Notes: a model not told the origin generated them from the sequence alone. Positions 44,427-57,785 are shown, counted from the first letter of the stretch. The stretch: DNA of 64,000 nucleotides from Mermis nigrescens (GCA_036768485.1 JAVLUZ010000504.1:1-64000), one strand, 5' to 3'. Translations and numbers: made by a program.

Positions 44427-47400
44427 TGAGTACAACAGCTATGACGAAAGTTTATGTATGTATGACGTGAAAATATAACAGAAGAACTGTAACCAGAATG
44501 GGGTAAAACAAATATTTAATTCGTGTTGGTCAGTCTGATGGGATTAAAGCAAATCACTTGAAACAATTGGCGGCTCCTTGTGAAGTTCAGCCATGTTCCG
44601 CCTGTTTTCGGGAACGCGCACGTGATACAGCATTGAAACAATAGGCAGTTATATTGATGACAGCACTTATGATTACTCAGGGCCATTCAAATTTAGGCCG
44701 TGAAATGACTAAGCACAAACAACGAAAACAGGTGGAAGGTATAGTAGGCAAATACCTAGTTGACAAAAGTTGTTGATTGAACATAAATGTTTTTGCTCAA
44801 TATTATGAACCGTCCGTTGTGCACTAATGTGCAATAAAGGCATCCAGACTGCAAAAAAATCCAGTCTGCGATTGATGGAGTATCGATGACTTACACTACA
44901 GGAATAATGTAATTTTAGAAGGACGACTAGCCAGGGAGAGATCGAATCCGTCTCAGCTGACGTAAAACTGATTACCTCTATCATGGGCTCATGGCATTTA
45001 AGGATACAAATGATGTAAATTATACTATTGGATACAGCATGGTCGAAAATGTGATAACTTTATAAATCCTGATTTTTAGTTTTCATGCAGAATACTTGTT
45101 TAGTCAGAAAAATTTGCATAAAGATTAGCCCAGACATATGCTAGAGCACTGTCCTCCGCGCGCGCGACCGGGCGTGCGTGAAGGCAGATTTGAAGGATTT
45201 GAGAGAATAAGGCGCGCAGTCTTCTATTAGCAGCTGAGCGATTTTGATCGAGTTCGTATACAGAAAAATAGATTAGTACATATGGTTGACTTACAGAGTC
45301 ATTATTGTTCCAAGAAATTTCGTTATTATTTGTGTAAAAAATATGCCTATGCTGTCAAAATTTTATTCTACGCAACGACTTGAGCTGTCGAAAACTATAG
45401 TTCAAATTCACACAAAATATTACAAATTTAGAAGTTTAGCTGAAAGAAATGAAAAAATTTTTTCACTGAGCAATGTAACTTATGCGCAGCCGATATCGTT
45501 GCAGAAGCTACGAAATCTTGCCTACAAAAATTAATTCTAGCGGAAAAAATAGGTTTCATACCACCAAAAAGTGTTAGTATAAGTATATGTATTATCCAGC
45601 GCTTCAGAAACTGTTCAGGCGATGGCCAAACTACGAATATTTTTCCTTTAATGGGTCAGAGAAGGGAGCGATTGCACCCACTCTTCCCTTGAATCTATCC
45701 TCATCCTTTTGCTGATTTTTGTCTTTAAGCTGAGTAATTCAAGTTATTTGATATCACAATTTCAGTAATTTATTATTGCCGCAAACGTGTGGCGTCAGAA
45801 AGCATAATTTGTAGCAAAAAGAGTTCTTGGGATTTCTCACTAACTAAAATAAATTTATCGCTTGCTCTGTGTTAAGAATTTATAAAAAGGCAATATATCA
45901 GATGCGTTTTTCAAGCCAGACTTTCATTTATTGAAGTTTCGCGAGTGCGAGTAGTGTCACGTCACTAGTAAAAAGTTAAACTTACCACGAAGAATAACAT
46001 ATGATACCTACTCAGCTAATCATACTCTTGTTTAAAAGTTTCGATCTTTTATCTAAAATGCACCATAATTTGAGCCAGAAGAAGGTAATTTGTTTAAGCT
46101 GCCTCTATACGTGTAATTTAGCTAAAATGCATTTCTCGTTTCAGAGCGCTTTTATCCAGTTAAACAATTAAACGGACCAGAAGGCTTTGCTTCCTTCAGC
46201 TCACACGGATTTCGCTGCGTTGCTGCGATACCAGGATTCCTGTTGACGGATGAATGTACTTTTTCCAGGCGTTAGAAGCTGATTCCTGAGTGGCATAAAT
46301 TGAACAAAGAATATCTGAGGACATTGCTTTTTTCGATTGATTCAATACATTATAAAGGCGTTTGTACAGGTAATAATTGCCTTGAATACAATGCGCAGAG
46401 TGGCAATAATGAAAGGCTTTTGTGGTATAGTCGTACGTAGATAGGTAGCTATATTTCAATAGCTATCACGCTTGAGATAAAGCATTGCTTGTCAAGCTTC
46501 CTTAATCGCTTTCTGTAGTACAAAACTGTTTGTCTGTGTTCGCACCTGCACCGTGATAGGCTAAGACTTGCTACCAAATTCAGGATAGACATGCGTAACC
46601 AAAAGAGCGAAAGTCAGTCTTTTTAAGGAATATTACAGGTAATGTAAACAATGTGATAAACGATGAAATAGCTGATAAGCAGTTCTGAAGGTTCATATTG
46701 AATTCATTTATAATTTTGTTTTATGGATGTGCCAATAATCATTTAAGTTCGGAGCCTGCTCAGTAAGTTCAATTTTCACGATCGTAATAATATTCAATCA
46801 GAAGAAAATTTATTGGAAGAAAATAAAAGGAGAAAAATTTCAATGAACTTACTGGAATATCAACTTCTGGCATTTGAACCGATTTATGAACCATAAGTAA
46901 AGTGAAAAATCGCAATCTATCGATTGTACAAAAGTGCTTGTAACTTAGTTCACGAGTATGTTCTCTGACAAGACTTCCAAATATTCTTTGTTTGCTACGG
47001 ATGCCAAAAGTGGATCGTCATGTATGTTTCTGGGGGAGAGAAGGTAGATTGTTTTTGACTTATACCCATCCTATTTGGCTCACTAGAAATAAAATTTTCG
47101 GGTCCGAAACCCCTTCCCCATAGAATTCCTACACTATACATGTCTGGTCGCCACGTGCGTAGCTATCCTCTAGCTCCTAATGGCTTGTTCTTTTTTGGAA
47201 ATTAAAAGCGCGAAGTTCTTCCTAGAACTATAGTTAATGGCTTTTTAATAGAACAGTCGTTCTCCAATTTTTCTTCTCTCAGGCTACTTTATTTCCTTTT
47301 CTTTCGCTAATGTGATCAAATTTCGACGCCTTATCGCGACGGAAAATGATAAAGCGTCAGTACCTATTTGTTTTATAATCAATTAGGTACGTACACCTTT

Positions 47401-47890
47401 TCAGTATCGCCAAATGCTGTGCGGAATTGCGCAAAAACTTAGTCATTAGAGGAAGGACATATAAATGTAAATAACGCAGCGTTTCTCTAATGACTATCAG
47501 TCGGAGTTCTATGCCTGGAGAAAACGAAAATTTTTGACTGATTAATTTTTTCAGTCCATCTTTTCATCGTTTAGAGACTCGACGCTTTGTTGGCGAATTA
47601 CAATACTTGCATAATTGTTTTGGGCTAAAAAAGCAGGCGACGCTTTGAATCACTGAAGTAAAGCTTCTAAAGCCTGTATTTTGATCTCAACATGATACTT
47701 TTTGCCTTATTAATTATACATTCGATTCCTGAGAGATTAAAACGTTCGCTTTGCTCTTGCTGTCTGATTTCCCGGAAGGAGCATTTGATCTTACACAAAC
47801 ACGTCAGTTAAAAAAATTAAATCTTAGAGATTATATTCACAAATAATGGAGATATTCGCTTTAGTAGTTCACTAAGCTCTTGCAGGATAC
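44427..47890. other. Unannotated region
   Basis: No gene identified. 47018-47147 is a short family C-like fragment (CATGTATGTTTCTGGGGG to CTATACATGTCTGG). A GC-rich CCGCGCGCGCGACCGGGCG patch lies near 45157. Confidence 0.4.
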
Positions 47891-47965
47891 GTGGCGTCAG
47901 TCTGGAGGGCAATGCTTATGGATGCGTACCCTATCCCATAGCATTGCCCTCCTGGCTAACGCCAC
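47891..47965. ncRNA. miRNA-precursor-like hairpin (candidate)
   Basis: Two 31-bp arms separated by a 13-base loop: GTGGCGTCAGTCTGGAGGG... against its near-inverse ending CTAACGCCAC. A 12-bp perfectly paired core GAGGGCAATGCT with a C-A mismatch, a G-U pair and a U-U mismatch further out. Either strand could be the precursor. No other copy was seen here. A small hairpin MITE is the alternative. Confidence 0.4.
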
Positions 47966-48160
47966 CTATTACTAAATTCATATTATGAATTAATGAGTAT
48001 AGTGCTGAGTTAAGTGATTATTAAGGAGAGTAGTAATTCATTAGAACATTTTGCACTAATCAGTTTGGTTTTCATATCATATGAAATTGTTCAATTATTT
48101 TAGAGAACCGCGCCGATGAACAGTCCATACAAATTTCTTCCTGACACCGTTTAATCATAG

Positions 48161-49190
48161 GTAGCGCGATAGCGCCACCTATTATATACTTGGCCATCCT
48201 TTTTCTTACATGTTTATCACAGCGAGTGCGAAATTTGTGCCCCCCTCACAGCAACAACGGCACACACCTGGGAGGTGCGGTTTATTTAATCGATGGATAA
48301 TTAAAAAATTTGAAGCCCGTCTTTTTCTTTGTTTATACTCAATACCGAGTTAGCAATGAGTGTGTAAAGTGTAAATCGAAAAATCAAATAATTTGCGGAG
48401 GGTCAATTGTTTTTTGAAATGTTGCCCTCGAGTTGTAGATTACGAATCTGAACTTAAAATTTCTTCACACTCAATAGTTGTCACACAAAAGTGTAAAGTA
48501 TGCGTGTTTTTTACTCTTTGCGTGTCCTTCAGCTTATCTAACTCAATTTTGGTTTCTGTACAGTCCAATTAGTTTTATAATGTAGAGGGTTGCAATATCT
48601 ATAAAATTGAATTTGTTTTTCTCTTTTAACGCAATATTTCTTGATCTGTGATCGTTTTAGTGTAAAGGGTTCGAGACGAAAAACGAAATTTCTCCAACTA
48701 CTCCGCTAAGTAGACGGAACATGCTAATTATGCTTAAAATGTGCCCTGACCTTAGCGTTACAGATCCTAGTTTATTTTATTTCTATACACCCAATATTGC
48801 GGTATTAGCGCAAGTGTAAAGTTTACACCGAGAAGCATTTTTCCGCCCAGAGCATTGGGTATCTAACAATTTGCGGAGGGCCAATTTTTTTAAAATGTTG
48901 CCCCTTAGTTGTAGATTACAAATTGACCTTAAAATTACTTTACACTCGATGGTTCTTGTACAAAAGTGTAAAGTATACAGGTTTTTTACTGTTAGCGTAT
49001 TCTAAAGCTTATCTAGCTCAATTTTGGTTTCTGTGCAGTCCAGTTGGTTTTTTAATGTAGAGGGCTACAATATCTCAAAACGTAAAATTTTTACTCTCTT
49101 AACGCAATATTTCTTGATCTGTGATCATTTTAGTGTAAAGGTTTCGAGACGAAAAAAGAAATTTCTTCAGCTACTTGCAATCCTCCAGAA
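48161..49190. repeat. Composite repeat, copy of 33650-34970
   Basis: Begins with AGGTAGCGCGATAGCGCCAC and keeps two 470-480-bp units (GAATCTGAAC near 48447, CAAATTGACC near 48929). Followed by a family A end (49185-49211) and then FB3. Confidence 0.82.
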
Positions 49191-49248
49191 TTTTGGCGCT
49201 GCCCACTTATGGATATATGGCCTGAATTATTAAATAAAAGAAGAAAAC

Positions 49249-49897
49249 TAGCAAAGAAAAATGCTCCGATGGAACAAAAAAGGTAAATATACTTGAATTC
49301 CTTCATTGCTAAGGGTAAAAGGAGGGGACTAGGGAAAATTTCCCTATATGCGCAGAAGAAATAGGAATGTGCTAAACAGTTAGACTTCCCCTAAACAACG
49401 CAAAAATCGAAGTATATTCTGCGGCCGGTGAAAAATGAGGGTGTAGTCACAAAGCGTATTTAAGTGTTTCGCAAAAGAGCGTTGAAGACACTTTCATGAC
49501 TATTAAATAATCAATGTATTATTTATTTAATGAAGTCTTGACCTTCCACAATGCTCTGGAGTAAAAGATAATAGTGTAAACTTTACACCTACATGACCAA
49601 CTCAATAGTTTTCTTAAAAAACCACAAAAAATTTCTTTAAATTTTCCAAAATAGAGTAATCAAAATACTCGCCATCATAATCGAAATTACTACGGAAAAT
49701 CTGCAGAAACGCGCATATGCCGCAGAATATACCTCGATTTTTGCGTTGTTTAAGGGAAATCTAACTGTTTAGCACATTCGTATGGCTCTTGCGCTTAGAG
49801 GGAAATTTCCTCTAGTCCCCTCCTTTTACATCCTTAGCAATGAAGAAATTCAAGCATATTTACCTTTTTTGTTCCATCGGAGCATTTTTCTTTGCTA
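49249..49897. mobile_element. Hairpin element FB3
   Basis: Arms about 175 bp (49249-49425, 49717-49897) starting TAGCAAAGAAAAATGCTCCG and ending with the inverse. Outer bases AACTAGC/GCTAGTT extend the palindrome. Same family as FB2. Confidence 0.85.
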
Positions 49898-50579
49898 GTT
49901 ATAAGCTATTTCATCCTGAGAAAATTGATTACATTCTATTTGTATGCAAAGTTATAATTAATATACACATGCTGACTAATATTTTCGAATTCGTGAATAC
50001 AAGAAAAAAAGCGGTTCCGATTGCACAATTAAACGAACACATCATATTGTAGTAATTGTACTTCCGCAGCTTGACCAAATTAAGCCTTAAATACAGTCAT
50101 TTCAGTTCATGTATGCAACTTTTGCCATAGATCACTAATTATATTTTACACAGACATCGTTTAGTTGATCCTTTTTGACTGCTGCGTATGATGCGCATTT
50201 TTGAATGCCAATCCTTTCAAGAATGATACAAAAATAAAGAGAATTCGAGAATTGATGATAAAAAATGAAAAACGAGGAAAATTAAGTTAAAAAATCCTCA
50301 ACAAGTGAATGATCTTTTAAAAAGACACTCTTCACTGTATTGATCGAAAATTGAGAAGATTAATCTTTTTTTTGCGTTCTAAACATTTGCTTGTAAGTCT
50401 CCACCTTTAAATCTTCTTTTTACGAACAGAACATTATTATTGGAAATGACACTAAGCTCCCGGTAGTTGGATGAAGAAGAATTATGCAGAAGCAAAAGGT
50501 GATTCGACCGCTCGACTATTCAGACAGGTATGTATTCACCTCAAACTTTTCAATGTAGAAATTTTTCAGCCGCTAGAGT
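49898..50579. other. No gene seen
   Basis: AT-rich, no repeat recognised. Confidence 0.35.
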
Positions 50580-50720
50580 TAAAAGAGTTAATCAAGGGAT
50601 GCGTCTCAACAGTACCACCAGTCCCAGCAGTTCAACCGTCTCAACAGTCCCATCGAGAATCCCAGCTGTACCACCGGTCCCACCAATCCCAATAGTCCCA
50701 CTATTCCAAGAGTTTTACTC
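50580..50720. repeat. CC-rich minisatellite (CAGTCCCA/CCACCAGT type)
   Basis: Short imperfect units such as CAGTCCCACCA and AATCCCAATAGTCCC. Same kind at 52930-53110 (inverted), 55585-55700 and 56890-56960 (inverted). Confidence 0.75.
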
Positions 50721-50787
50721 CCACCATCACGTTACTATGAGTGAAACATATTCACGCATTATCGAACTTGTTGCATGCAGTCATCAC

Positions 50788-51339
50788 CAGACGTGCACGT
50801 GGGGTGGGGGCTTTGGAGGGCCGAGACCTTAGTTGCACGTCAGGGCCTGTTTGGGGAAGTCAAGAATTTACCATTTTTGGGCCAAAATGACCTCAAAAAC
50901 TGGTATAAGCACTAAAATAGCGTTAAAACTGCGTGTTTACACAGTTTCTAGTGAATTTGAAGCACTTTTGGAGAAAATTTCCAAATTTCATCCGTTTTTC
51001 GTCCTCATTTTACCTCATTTTTCCGAGAAAATTGTCCATTTTCCTATTCTGGGTGTCTGGACCCCCAAGCTCCCCACGTGCATGTCTGGTCTAGATCCTC
51101 AGAGTGGAAAAATGAAAAATTTGTGGGGATAATAAGGCAAAATGAGGGCCAAAAACGATTAAAATTGAAAATTTTCTCAAAGAGTACTTCCAACTAACCA
51201 GAAACTGTATAATAACATAGTTATAACGCTATTTCAGAGCTTATACCAGTTTTTTAGGTCATTTTGGCCCAAAAAACTTTATTTTTGACACCCCAGACCG
51301 GCTGACCTCTTCGCAGATCGGCTATGCTGTGCATCTATG
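50788..51339. mobile_element. Hairpin element FB4 (family M)
   Basis: Long inverted arms (about 50878-51085 and 51105-51272) with TGGTATAAGCACTAAAATAG against its inverse. Ends CAGACGTGCACG and TGTGCATCTATG. Flanks GTCATCAC and GTCATCAA (7 of 8). Confidence 0.82.
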
Positions 51340-51347
51340 GTCATCAA

Positions 51348-51540
51348 CACACATGCACAGCACGGGAATTCAGAGAGGTGAAATCATAAAGTGCCTTTTT
51401 TGGGCTAAAAAACGGTGGATACGCGTCAAAAACATAGTTTTTCGGCGTTTCTGACGGTTTCTATCAATCTCTTGCGTAAAGACAGTGCAAAAATGAGTAT
51501 ATGGTGCGCGAAGCGCCAAAATTTTGGGACTTTGTACGGT
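51348..51540 (-). repeat. Family C fragment
   Basis: ACATGCACAGCACGGGAATT then GGATACGCGTCAAAAACA and GCGCGAAGCGCCAAAATTTT. Truncated in the middle of the family sequence. Confidence 0.6.
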
Positions 51541-52253
51541 CATCACTTCCTTTTTGCTGCTTTCTATACTACAGCTAATTAATTTTCAAGCTTGTTGCAT
51601 GCTGATGTCATCGTTTCGTGTTGCTGCTTCTATTCTGCAGCTAATTCTTTCTAGATTAATCATGGTTCTGTTTCTTCCTGATTTCTTTAGAATAGTCCGT
51701 CATTGACTTGCGCTAAAAATAGCAGCGCAAACGATTTCTCAAGATCCATCTAAGCCTAACTCCTAAAAATTTTTAGCTTGCTTTATGTTCAATTTTAGTG
51801 CATCCCAAAGAAAAGCGGTATAGAAAATTACTGATTCGGCGCGAAGCGTCAAAAATTTTTCTACTATGCCTTACTCAAACTTGTAAAAACAAAATTTAGC
51901 GCCTGAAAATTTCCGGATTTATCAGCTCAAAAGTGCGCTAAATTATATTTCAATGGTCTGTGCTTAAAGAAATTTTGACCATTAAAATGAACGCCTATCA
52001 TTTACAGACTATTTTAACGAAGTTATGAAGAAACAGGAACGCAATATGCTCTAAAAGGAGTTAGCCGTATAATGCAAAACAGCAATTCAGACGTTTCATT
52101 CGTACATACAACAAATTCGGTTGGGTGCTACCTTGGACAATATTATCAGCTTGTTTGAACCTGTTGATGCTGCGTGAATTTCTTCCCCTCTCACGTGAAG
52201 GTGAGCCTGTCGGGAAAGTGGGACTCAAGAGTAGGTTTAGAAAGGCAAGTGGG
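51541..52253. other. No gene seen
   Basis: Contains a GGCGCGAAGCGTC motif near 51838 and otherwise nothing recognised. Confidence 0.35.
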
Positions 52254-52261
52254 GCGACCAC

Positions 52262-52523
52262 CATACGTGGGCAGCGAGAAAATTCTGGGGGGTGCAAGAT
52301 TCTTCAAAGGTCAAAAAATGACCTTAAAAGTGGTGGTATGGTGAAAAAACACCATTTTTTGACGTTACTCATCGAGCACTATCCATTGGCATCAAAAAAT
52401 TGCGAAAAAAACGAAAAAAATTTTAAAAATTGAAATCAGGGGGTATTTTGATTTCTGGGGGGGGTATTTTAGTTTCTCGGGGGGAGGGGTGTGCATACCC
52501 CCAATCCCCCACGCCCAGGGGTG
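52262..52523 (+). mobile_element. Family A MITE
   Basis: Exact 8-bp duplication GCGACCAC (52254-52261, 52524-52531). Starts CATACGTGGGCAGCG. Confidence 0.92.
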
Positions 52524-52899
52524 GCGACCACCCTCTTGTCGCCCAAAAATATTAAAAAAAGTGGAAATAGCTATAAGAACCTAATTTTTACTTCAGAATA
52601 ACATAGTAATTTAAAGTTTTATCTAATTTTTAAATGCAAATTCTAACATTTTGGCTCTTCGCGTCATGTCCTTTATTGCATTCCATTCAACTTTGAGTTA
52701 AATAGAAGGACTGACTAGCTGTGTTTAGCGTTTTTTCCAGCGTCTCCATTTTTCGCACTACTTTTGCACGTTTTTCATACAAAATTTTCGAAATTTTTAA
52801 AAACTTTCAATTTTCCTCACATCTTGCCAAAGTAAAGACGAAAAAAACGCTACTTAACGCATACCAGATGGATCTTTCGGACCACTTGTAATACTATTA

Positions 52900-53110
52900 G
52901 AAAAATTTGGGGTTCTGCCCCTCTGTCAGAGAATCCTGGATCCGCCACTGGTGGAACTGATTGAATTGTATGGACTGATGGGACTTTTGGGATTTTTAGT
53001 GGAACTATTGGAATGGTAGGACTGTAGAAATTGATGGGGCTGACTGGTGGGACTATTGGGATTTTTGGTAAGACTATTGGACGTTGGGAACGGGGAGGGA
53101 CTATTAGGAC
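52900..53110. repeat. Family E end and inverted minisatellite
   Basis: GAATCCTGGATCCGCCACTG at about 52931-52950 is a family E right end. It is followed by GGGACTTTTGGGATT/GGTGGGACTATTGGG units, the inverse of 50580-50720. Confidence 0.65.
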
Positions 53111-55560
53111 ATTACATAATCTGGTGCGTGCCGTCGTTTTTGCATAAATGATCGTTTTGGAGCACAATAAAAATGTTGTTGCGAATCAAACGGAAGAAGT
53201 ATTATGATTGGTTTTTGCCAACTTGCTAAACATTTATTAGAGCAACATCTGCGTTAACTTTGAATTAGAATAATCAATATATCTTTTAAGTTCAAAGAAG
53301 ACTTGAGCTTTGATGTGCAATCAAGCTTTGCAGATACCTATGTTTGATTCAAATCGCCTGAAATTGATAGCGTGTTACATTTTGGCAATTTTACTTACAT
53401 ATAGTAAGAAATTAAATCAAATTTCATTTTGCCAATTAAATCAAATTGAATTAAACGTATTAGATTTGGTTTGATATTACAAGGACATTTAGTATTTTCT
53501 TGATAATGCAAATATTTATTCCGTAAGGACCTACCGAATTCGCCGGTATATCACTTCAGAAAAAAATGATTTTCAAATCATCTACCTGAATTGCGATGTT
53601 TCCTGCATTTTTCGACCTTTCGCTTCAATAATTTTTTCTTTTTTATTTCGCCTGATTTCCCTTATGTTGTTGTCAATCTTTACGATTTTAAACGCTAATC
53701 TTGAGCGTGAAAAGGCAAACGATGCGGCTGCCGCTCGCCGCTCATGTGTATCTATTGTATATATTTTTTGCATATGATTTATTTATTGCACAGTCTCGCT
53801 GTTCAAAAATTATTTTACATATATATCTATCAAAATAACCGAAAAATTGGTAAGTCAAGTCTGGCGTAAATTGCCGTGTTAACCCAGACGCCACTTTTTA
53901 ATCCCGCTTCCGCCAAAAAAACTGCTGCTTGTGGATATCGATTCAATATAGTAGAAAAAACGTTACCCGTTCAATAAATTTTTTGGGCAAAAACGGAGGT
54001 CAATCATTCAATTTCGATGCATACTAATAGAGTTAACGACTAACGGCTTCTTTCCCATTCCTTCCCTTCATCTATCGCCCGATTAATTATCATGTCCTCG
54101 AGCATCGAAAGTAATTATCTTCTGATTGCCACGATTCGATTCTCTGGTTTGGCTCTTGTTCCTAATCACATTATCTTGGATATTAATTCTTCAGCAAGGC
54201 GGATAATATACGCTTTCAGTGTCTTGAAAAGCTAACCGCTTTTTGTTGCTTCTTTGCGGGGCAAACTTTTTTTCTAGCTTATACCGAGCGGCTTAAAATA
54301 CTTAAACGAGAATTACGCGCACAACGCACGCTATTTTGCTCTCATTTGAATCATTTGCATACATTAATACAAATAGCTGTCTTGTGCGTGATGAAACGTC
54401 TATCGAAACACGGGGTCCAAGCCGATGATGTATGTAGTACAAAAATATATGTTAGAACAAATTAGTTGATTTCTTTGTCCAGCTAATCCAAACGACTACT
54501 GCTTGCCTGGTTCATACTCGGAGAAGCAGCTGAAACTTTTTTCGAGAGAACATTTTATCGTGCGCTACGTCGTATATTTCACATATTTCATCGTATAATT
54601 GTGGGAATAAAAACCCCGTTTGAATTCGATTAATCGACTTAGTACTGCGCATTTGATACCCGAATAGTAACTACCTACCTAATGGCTTCCTGTGTACATT
54701 TTTAGACGATTCCCGCCATCGCGAAATTCAGCACGATTTTACTTGATAGCATAAAACATTTTTTCGAACATTTCGCCCTTTTATTGTCAACTTTATTCTG
54801 TTATTATGAATAACAGCACGAGTTTCCTATCCGCATCGCCTGTACTTGGCCAGAATGTGACGAATAGGTAAGAGATCCGTCAAAATGTGCGTTATTAAGC
54901 GACAACGATTTTTTTCGAAAACTATTAAAAATAAATATTTAAGTATTCGGTATTACTTTGGCTTACCTTTATCTTCGAAAAAACTTCTCCCCGTACCTGA
55001 AGCTTGTTTCTACCGTCTTGCGTAGTTTTTTATTATTCTTTTTGATATCGTCACATTGGAAGTTTAATATACTTTTAAACTGATTAGTTTTTATACTTGA
55101 CATGTGGTGATTAGTTTTCCCTTGGTGGTGGAGGTATGCTAACAATTACGGGGAAGACTTTTCCCGAAGGTGAAGATAAGCTACAGATCCAAATTTTCTT
55201 CCGTCTGTGCACCTATAATAGTTTTATGAATAAATAATTAGAAAGCTTAAGTGTGCGCTTTCTTCGGTGGAATTTTGTTGACAAAAGATCATGTCGTAGC
55301 TGGAACTTAAGTGGCATGGAAAAATTGTCTATATGCGACAGACACTGCTTAATTATTCACGGGCCTACGCGTGTTAAAAACACTAAAGAAGATCAATCGG
55401 AAGAACATGCATTTTCCATTCTTTTATCCTTGAACTTCTTTAATCATACACGAATGTCCGCGAACAGAGGCTCCAGTGGATTCGCGTAATTTTAAGCTAA
55501 GCAATGAAAAAGAAGTTTGTTTATTAATTAAAAAATTTATTTTCTAGCGAATGTATCGTT
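53111..55560. other. Unannotated apart from one possible exon
   Basis: Outside 53586-53751 I see no gene, repeat or RNA. Confidence 0.35.
53586..53751 (-). CDS. Possible coding exon, unidentified
   Basis: Minus-strand open segment with acceptor ATATACAATAG and donor TTCAG|GTAGAT. It encodes an Ala/Arg stretch (HERRAAAASFAFSRSRLAF) followed by a basic, heptad-like helix (KIDNNIREIRRNKKEKIIEA). It would join the candidate exon at 56784-56875 in phase (G|AT gives Asp). I do not recognise the protein; a chromatin-complex coiled coil is one possibility. No partner exon downstream was found. Confidence 0.33.
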
Positions 55561-55584
55561 TTGCAAGGATTGTGGTCCATGTAG

Positions 55585-55975
55585 ACCAACTGTCCCGTTA
55601 GACCCACCGCTCCACTGTCTCACCGTCCCACCAGACCCTCTTTTCGTCCCACTAGACCCACCGGAAGTTCCACTAGGCCCACCACGTGCATTATGAGGTG
55701 TACTACTAGACCCTTGCGACCATAGGTGCACAGCATGGCTGATCTCGGGGGGGGTCAGCTGGTCTGGGGTTGGCAAAAATCGCGCTTTTATGGGCCAAAA
55801 TGACCTCAAAAACTGGTATAAGCACTAGAATAGCGTTAAAACTACGTTATTACACAGTTTCCGATCAATTTGAAGCACTTTTGAAGAAAATTTTCAATTT
55901 TCATCCGTTTTTGGCCTTTATTTCATCTCATTTTCCTCTCAAAATTTTCCATTTTTCCATTCTGGGGGTCAGGCA
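55585..55975. repeat. Minisatellite and family M copy
   Basis: 55585-55700 has GTCCCACTAGACCCACC-type units. 55715-55975 matches FB4's left arm (TGGGCCAAAATGACCTCAAA). The opposing arm is missing. Confidence 0.7.
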
Positions 55976-55979
55976 GGAC

Positions 55980-56212
55980 CATACGTGGGCAGCACCAAAA
56001 TTTGGGGGGAGGTGCAAGATTTTTCAAAGGTCAAAAAATGGCCCTGAAAATGGAGGTATGGCGAAAAACACAATTTTTCAATGTTTCTCATCTATCCATT
56101 GGCATCAAAAAATTGTGGAGAAAAAATTTTAAAAATTGAATTCTGGGGGGGGTATTTTGGTTTCGGGGGAGGTGCATGCCCCCTGAACACCCCTCCCCAC
56201 GCCCAGGTGTTG
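55980..56212 (+). mobile_element. Family A MITE
   Basis: Starts CATACGTGGGCAGC, ends CACGCCCAGGTG. No matching flanks; it sits directly behind the family M copy. Confidence 0.75.
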
Positions 56213-57785
56213 TCAGAACCCCTTAAACGCCCCCACGTGCATGTCTGCTTGCCATTGTCTAACTAGTTGCACTGTCTCGAAAGAATTGACAGAAAAAAAT
56301 GACGGTATTCATGTTTAAACTTCTTTGGATCTATCAGTAAAAATTCGGACCTCTCGATAATGATATAATTGCCTTTTTTCTTTTCTTTCGAGAACTTGTA
56401 CAATAATTCATTCGACCTTTATTATTGTCGAGGGGACTGTGCACATCATATTCAAATGTATCTTACATGTTATCAGCTAATGTAATGCCAGTGCATCAAT
56501 GTTTTAACGTTAACAAAGTAGTGTCCGTAAATTAAGTAATTTCAATAAAAGAGTAAAATATCCTTCTAATAAAAAATGCTAAAATGCGTTCTAGAATAAA
56601 ATTGACAACAGTACATTCACAATAATAAGTTTAAAAAATGTGTTAATAAAAAATCATTGATAGCGATTGATCATCTGTCTCTGTCGTATTGAAGCGCTCT
56701 TGAGGGTTGCACAATTAACGCGCAGAAGAAGCTTGTTAAGCTTTTCTTATTTTGCATATTAAAGTAGGTACGTCTTAATTTACCTGATAAGTTAAACATT
56801 TTTTGCACATTTTTGCCTTTTTTGGTGGGTCTTCCGTGACTAAGAGATTTGAGAGGCAGTCGCAAAATTTTGGGCCTATCGGGACGCCTTATTATGCACT
56901 TAATTAACCTAGTGGGACTTCCGTTGGGACTAGTGGGACGAGAAACTGGGTCTAGTGGGATGATTAAAAGTAGAAAACTTTTTTTAACATAGTTTTCTTT
57001 AACCTGACAACGTTTTTTGACTCGATAAATTTATGGAAAAACTTTATACCGAATTATTTTGAATAAAAATGCTAATAAAAAGCTTATTGCAAGCTTAATT
57101 AAGAATTTTCGCGCTTCCTACTGATTTTATAGAAAAAATTTGTGAGACAGATAAGAAGAATCAATTGTGCTCACGTGAATGTTTATTTTAGATATATTCT
57201 AAATGCTTAACCACCATTTTGCTTTAATCCAATGGTTTCAAATCTTAATCGAGTCATTGCTTCTCATTAAATAATTAGGTCAGTGAAAGTCCAGTATTAT
57301 TTTCGTTTGGGATACATTTGCGGCTTTAAACATAGCATTGCAAAGGTAATTATGTCTAAAAATTATTTTAAGTTATCAATAAAATTGACACTATTGCGCA
57401 ATTTGTCCGTCGTACGCGGTTTTTAGCACCTCTTTTATGAAAATTGCCCTATACTAATGAAAAGTTTTTGTCGTAAGCACGACATGCTGACGGATATGAA
57501 GACATTTTTAGCGCAAAAATATATAAATTTTAACACTTTTGAGGTATTCTTCAGCAAAAATCCCGAAAACTTTTCGGCGCATTGTATATTTAGCTTCAAA
57601 ACGCCTGATTTGAACACCCATAATCAATCTCCATACAATCTAAACGATTATGCATTCATTTCATCTATTTGTTTAATGATTTTTACCACAAAGTATTTAC
57701 TTTGTGACAACCACTTTTTTATGTTGTTTGAAAACAAAATTAGCATCTTTTTGTTTATTAATCATTCAGTTCATAGTGCATTGGC
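56213..57785. other. Mostly unannotated
   Basis: Holds the possible exon 56784-56875 and an inverted minisatellite patch 56890-56960 (CTAGTGGGACTTCCGTTGGG). Confidence 0.35.
56784..56875 (-). CDS. Possible coding exon, unidentified
   Basis: Minus strand: acceptor CCCGATAG, donor TTATCAG|GTAAAT. Encodes PKILRLPLKSLSHGRPTKKG then KNVQKMFNLS, with a GRPTKKGK stretch resembling a short DNA-binding AT-hook or a nuclear localisation signal. Phase-compatible with 53586-53751. Support is only splice sites and composition. A minisatellite begins directly on its 5' side. Confidence 0.3.
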
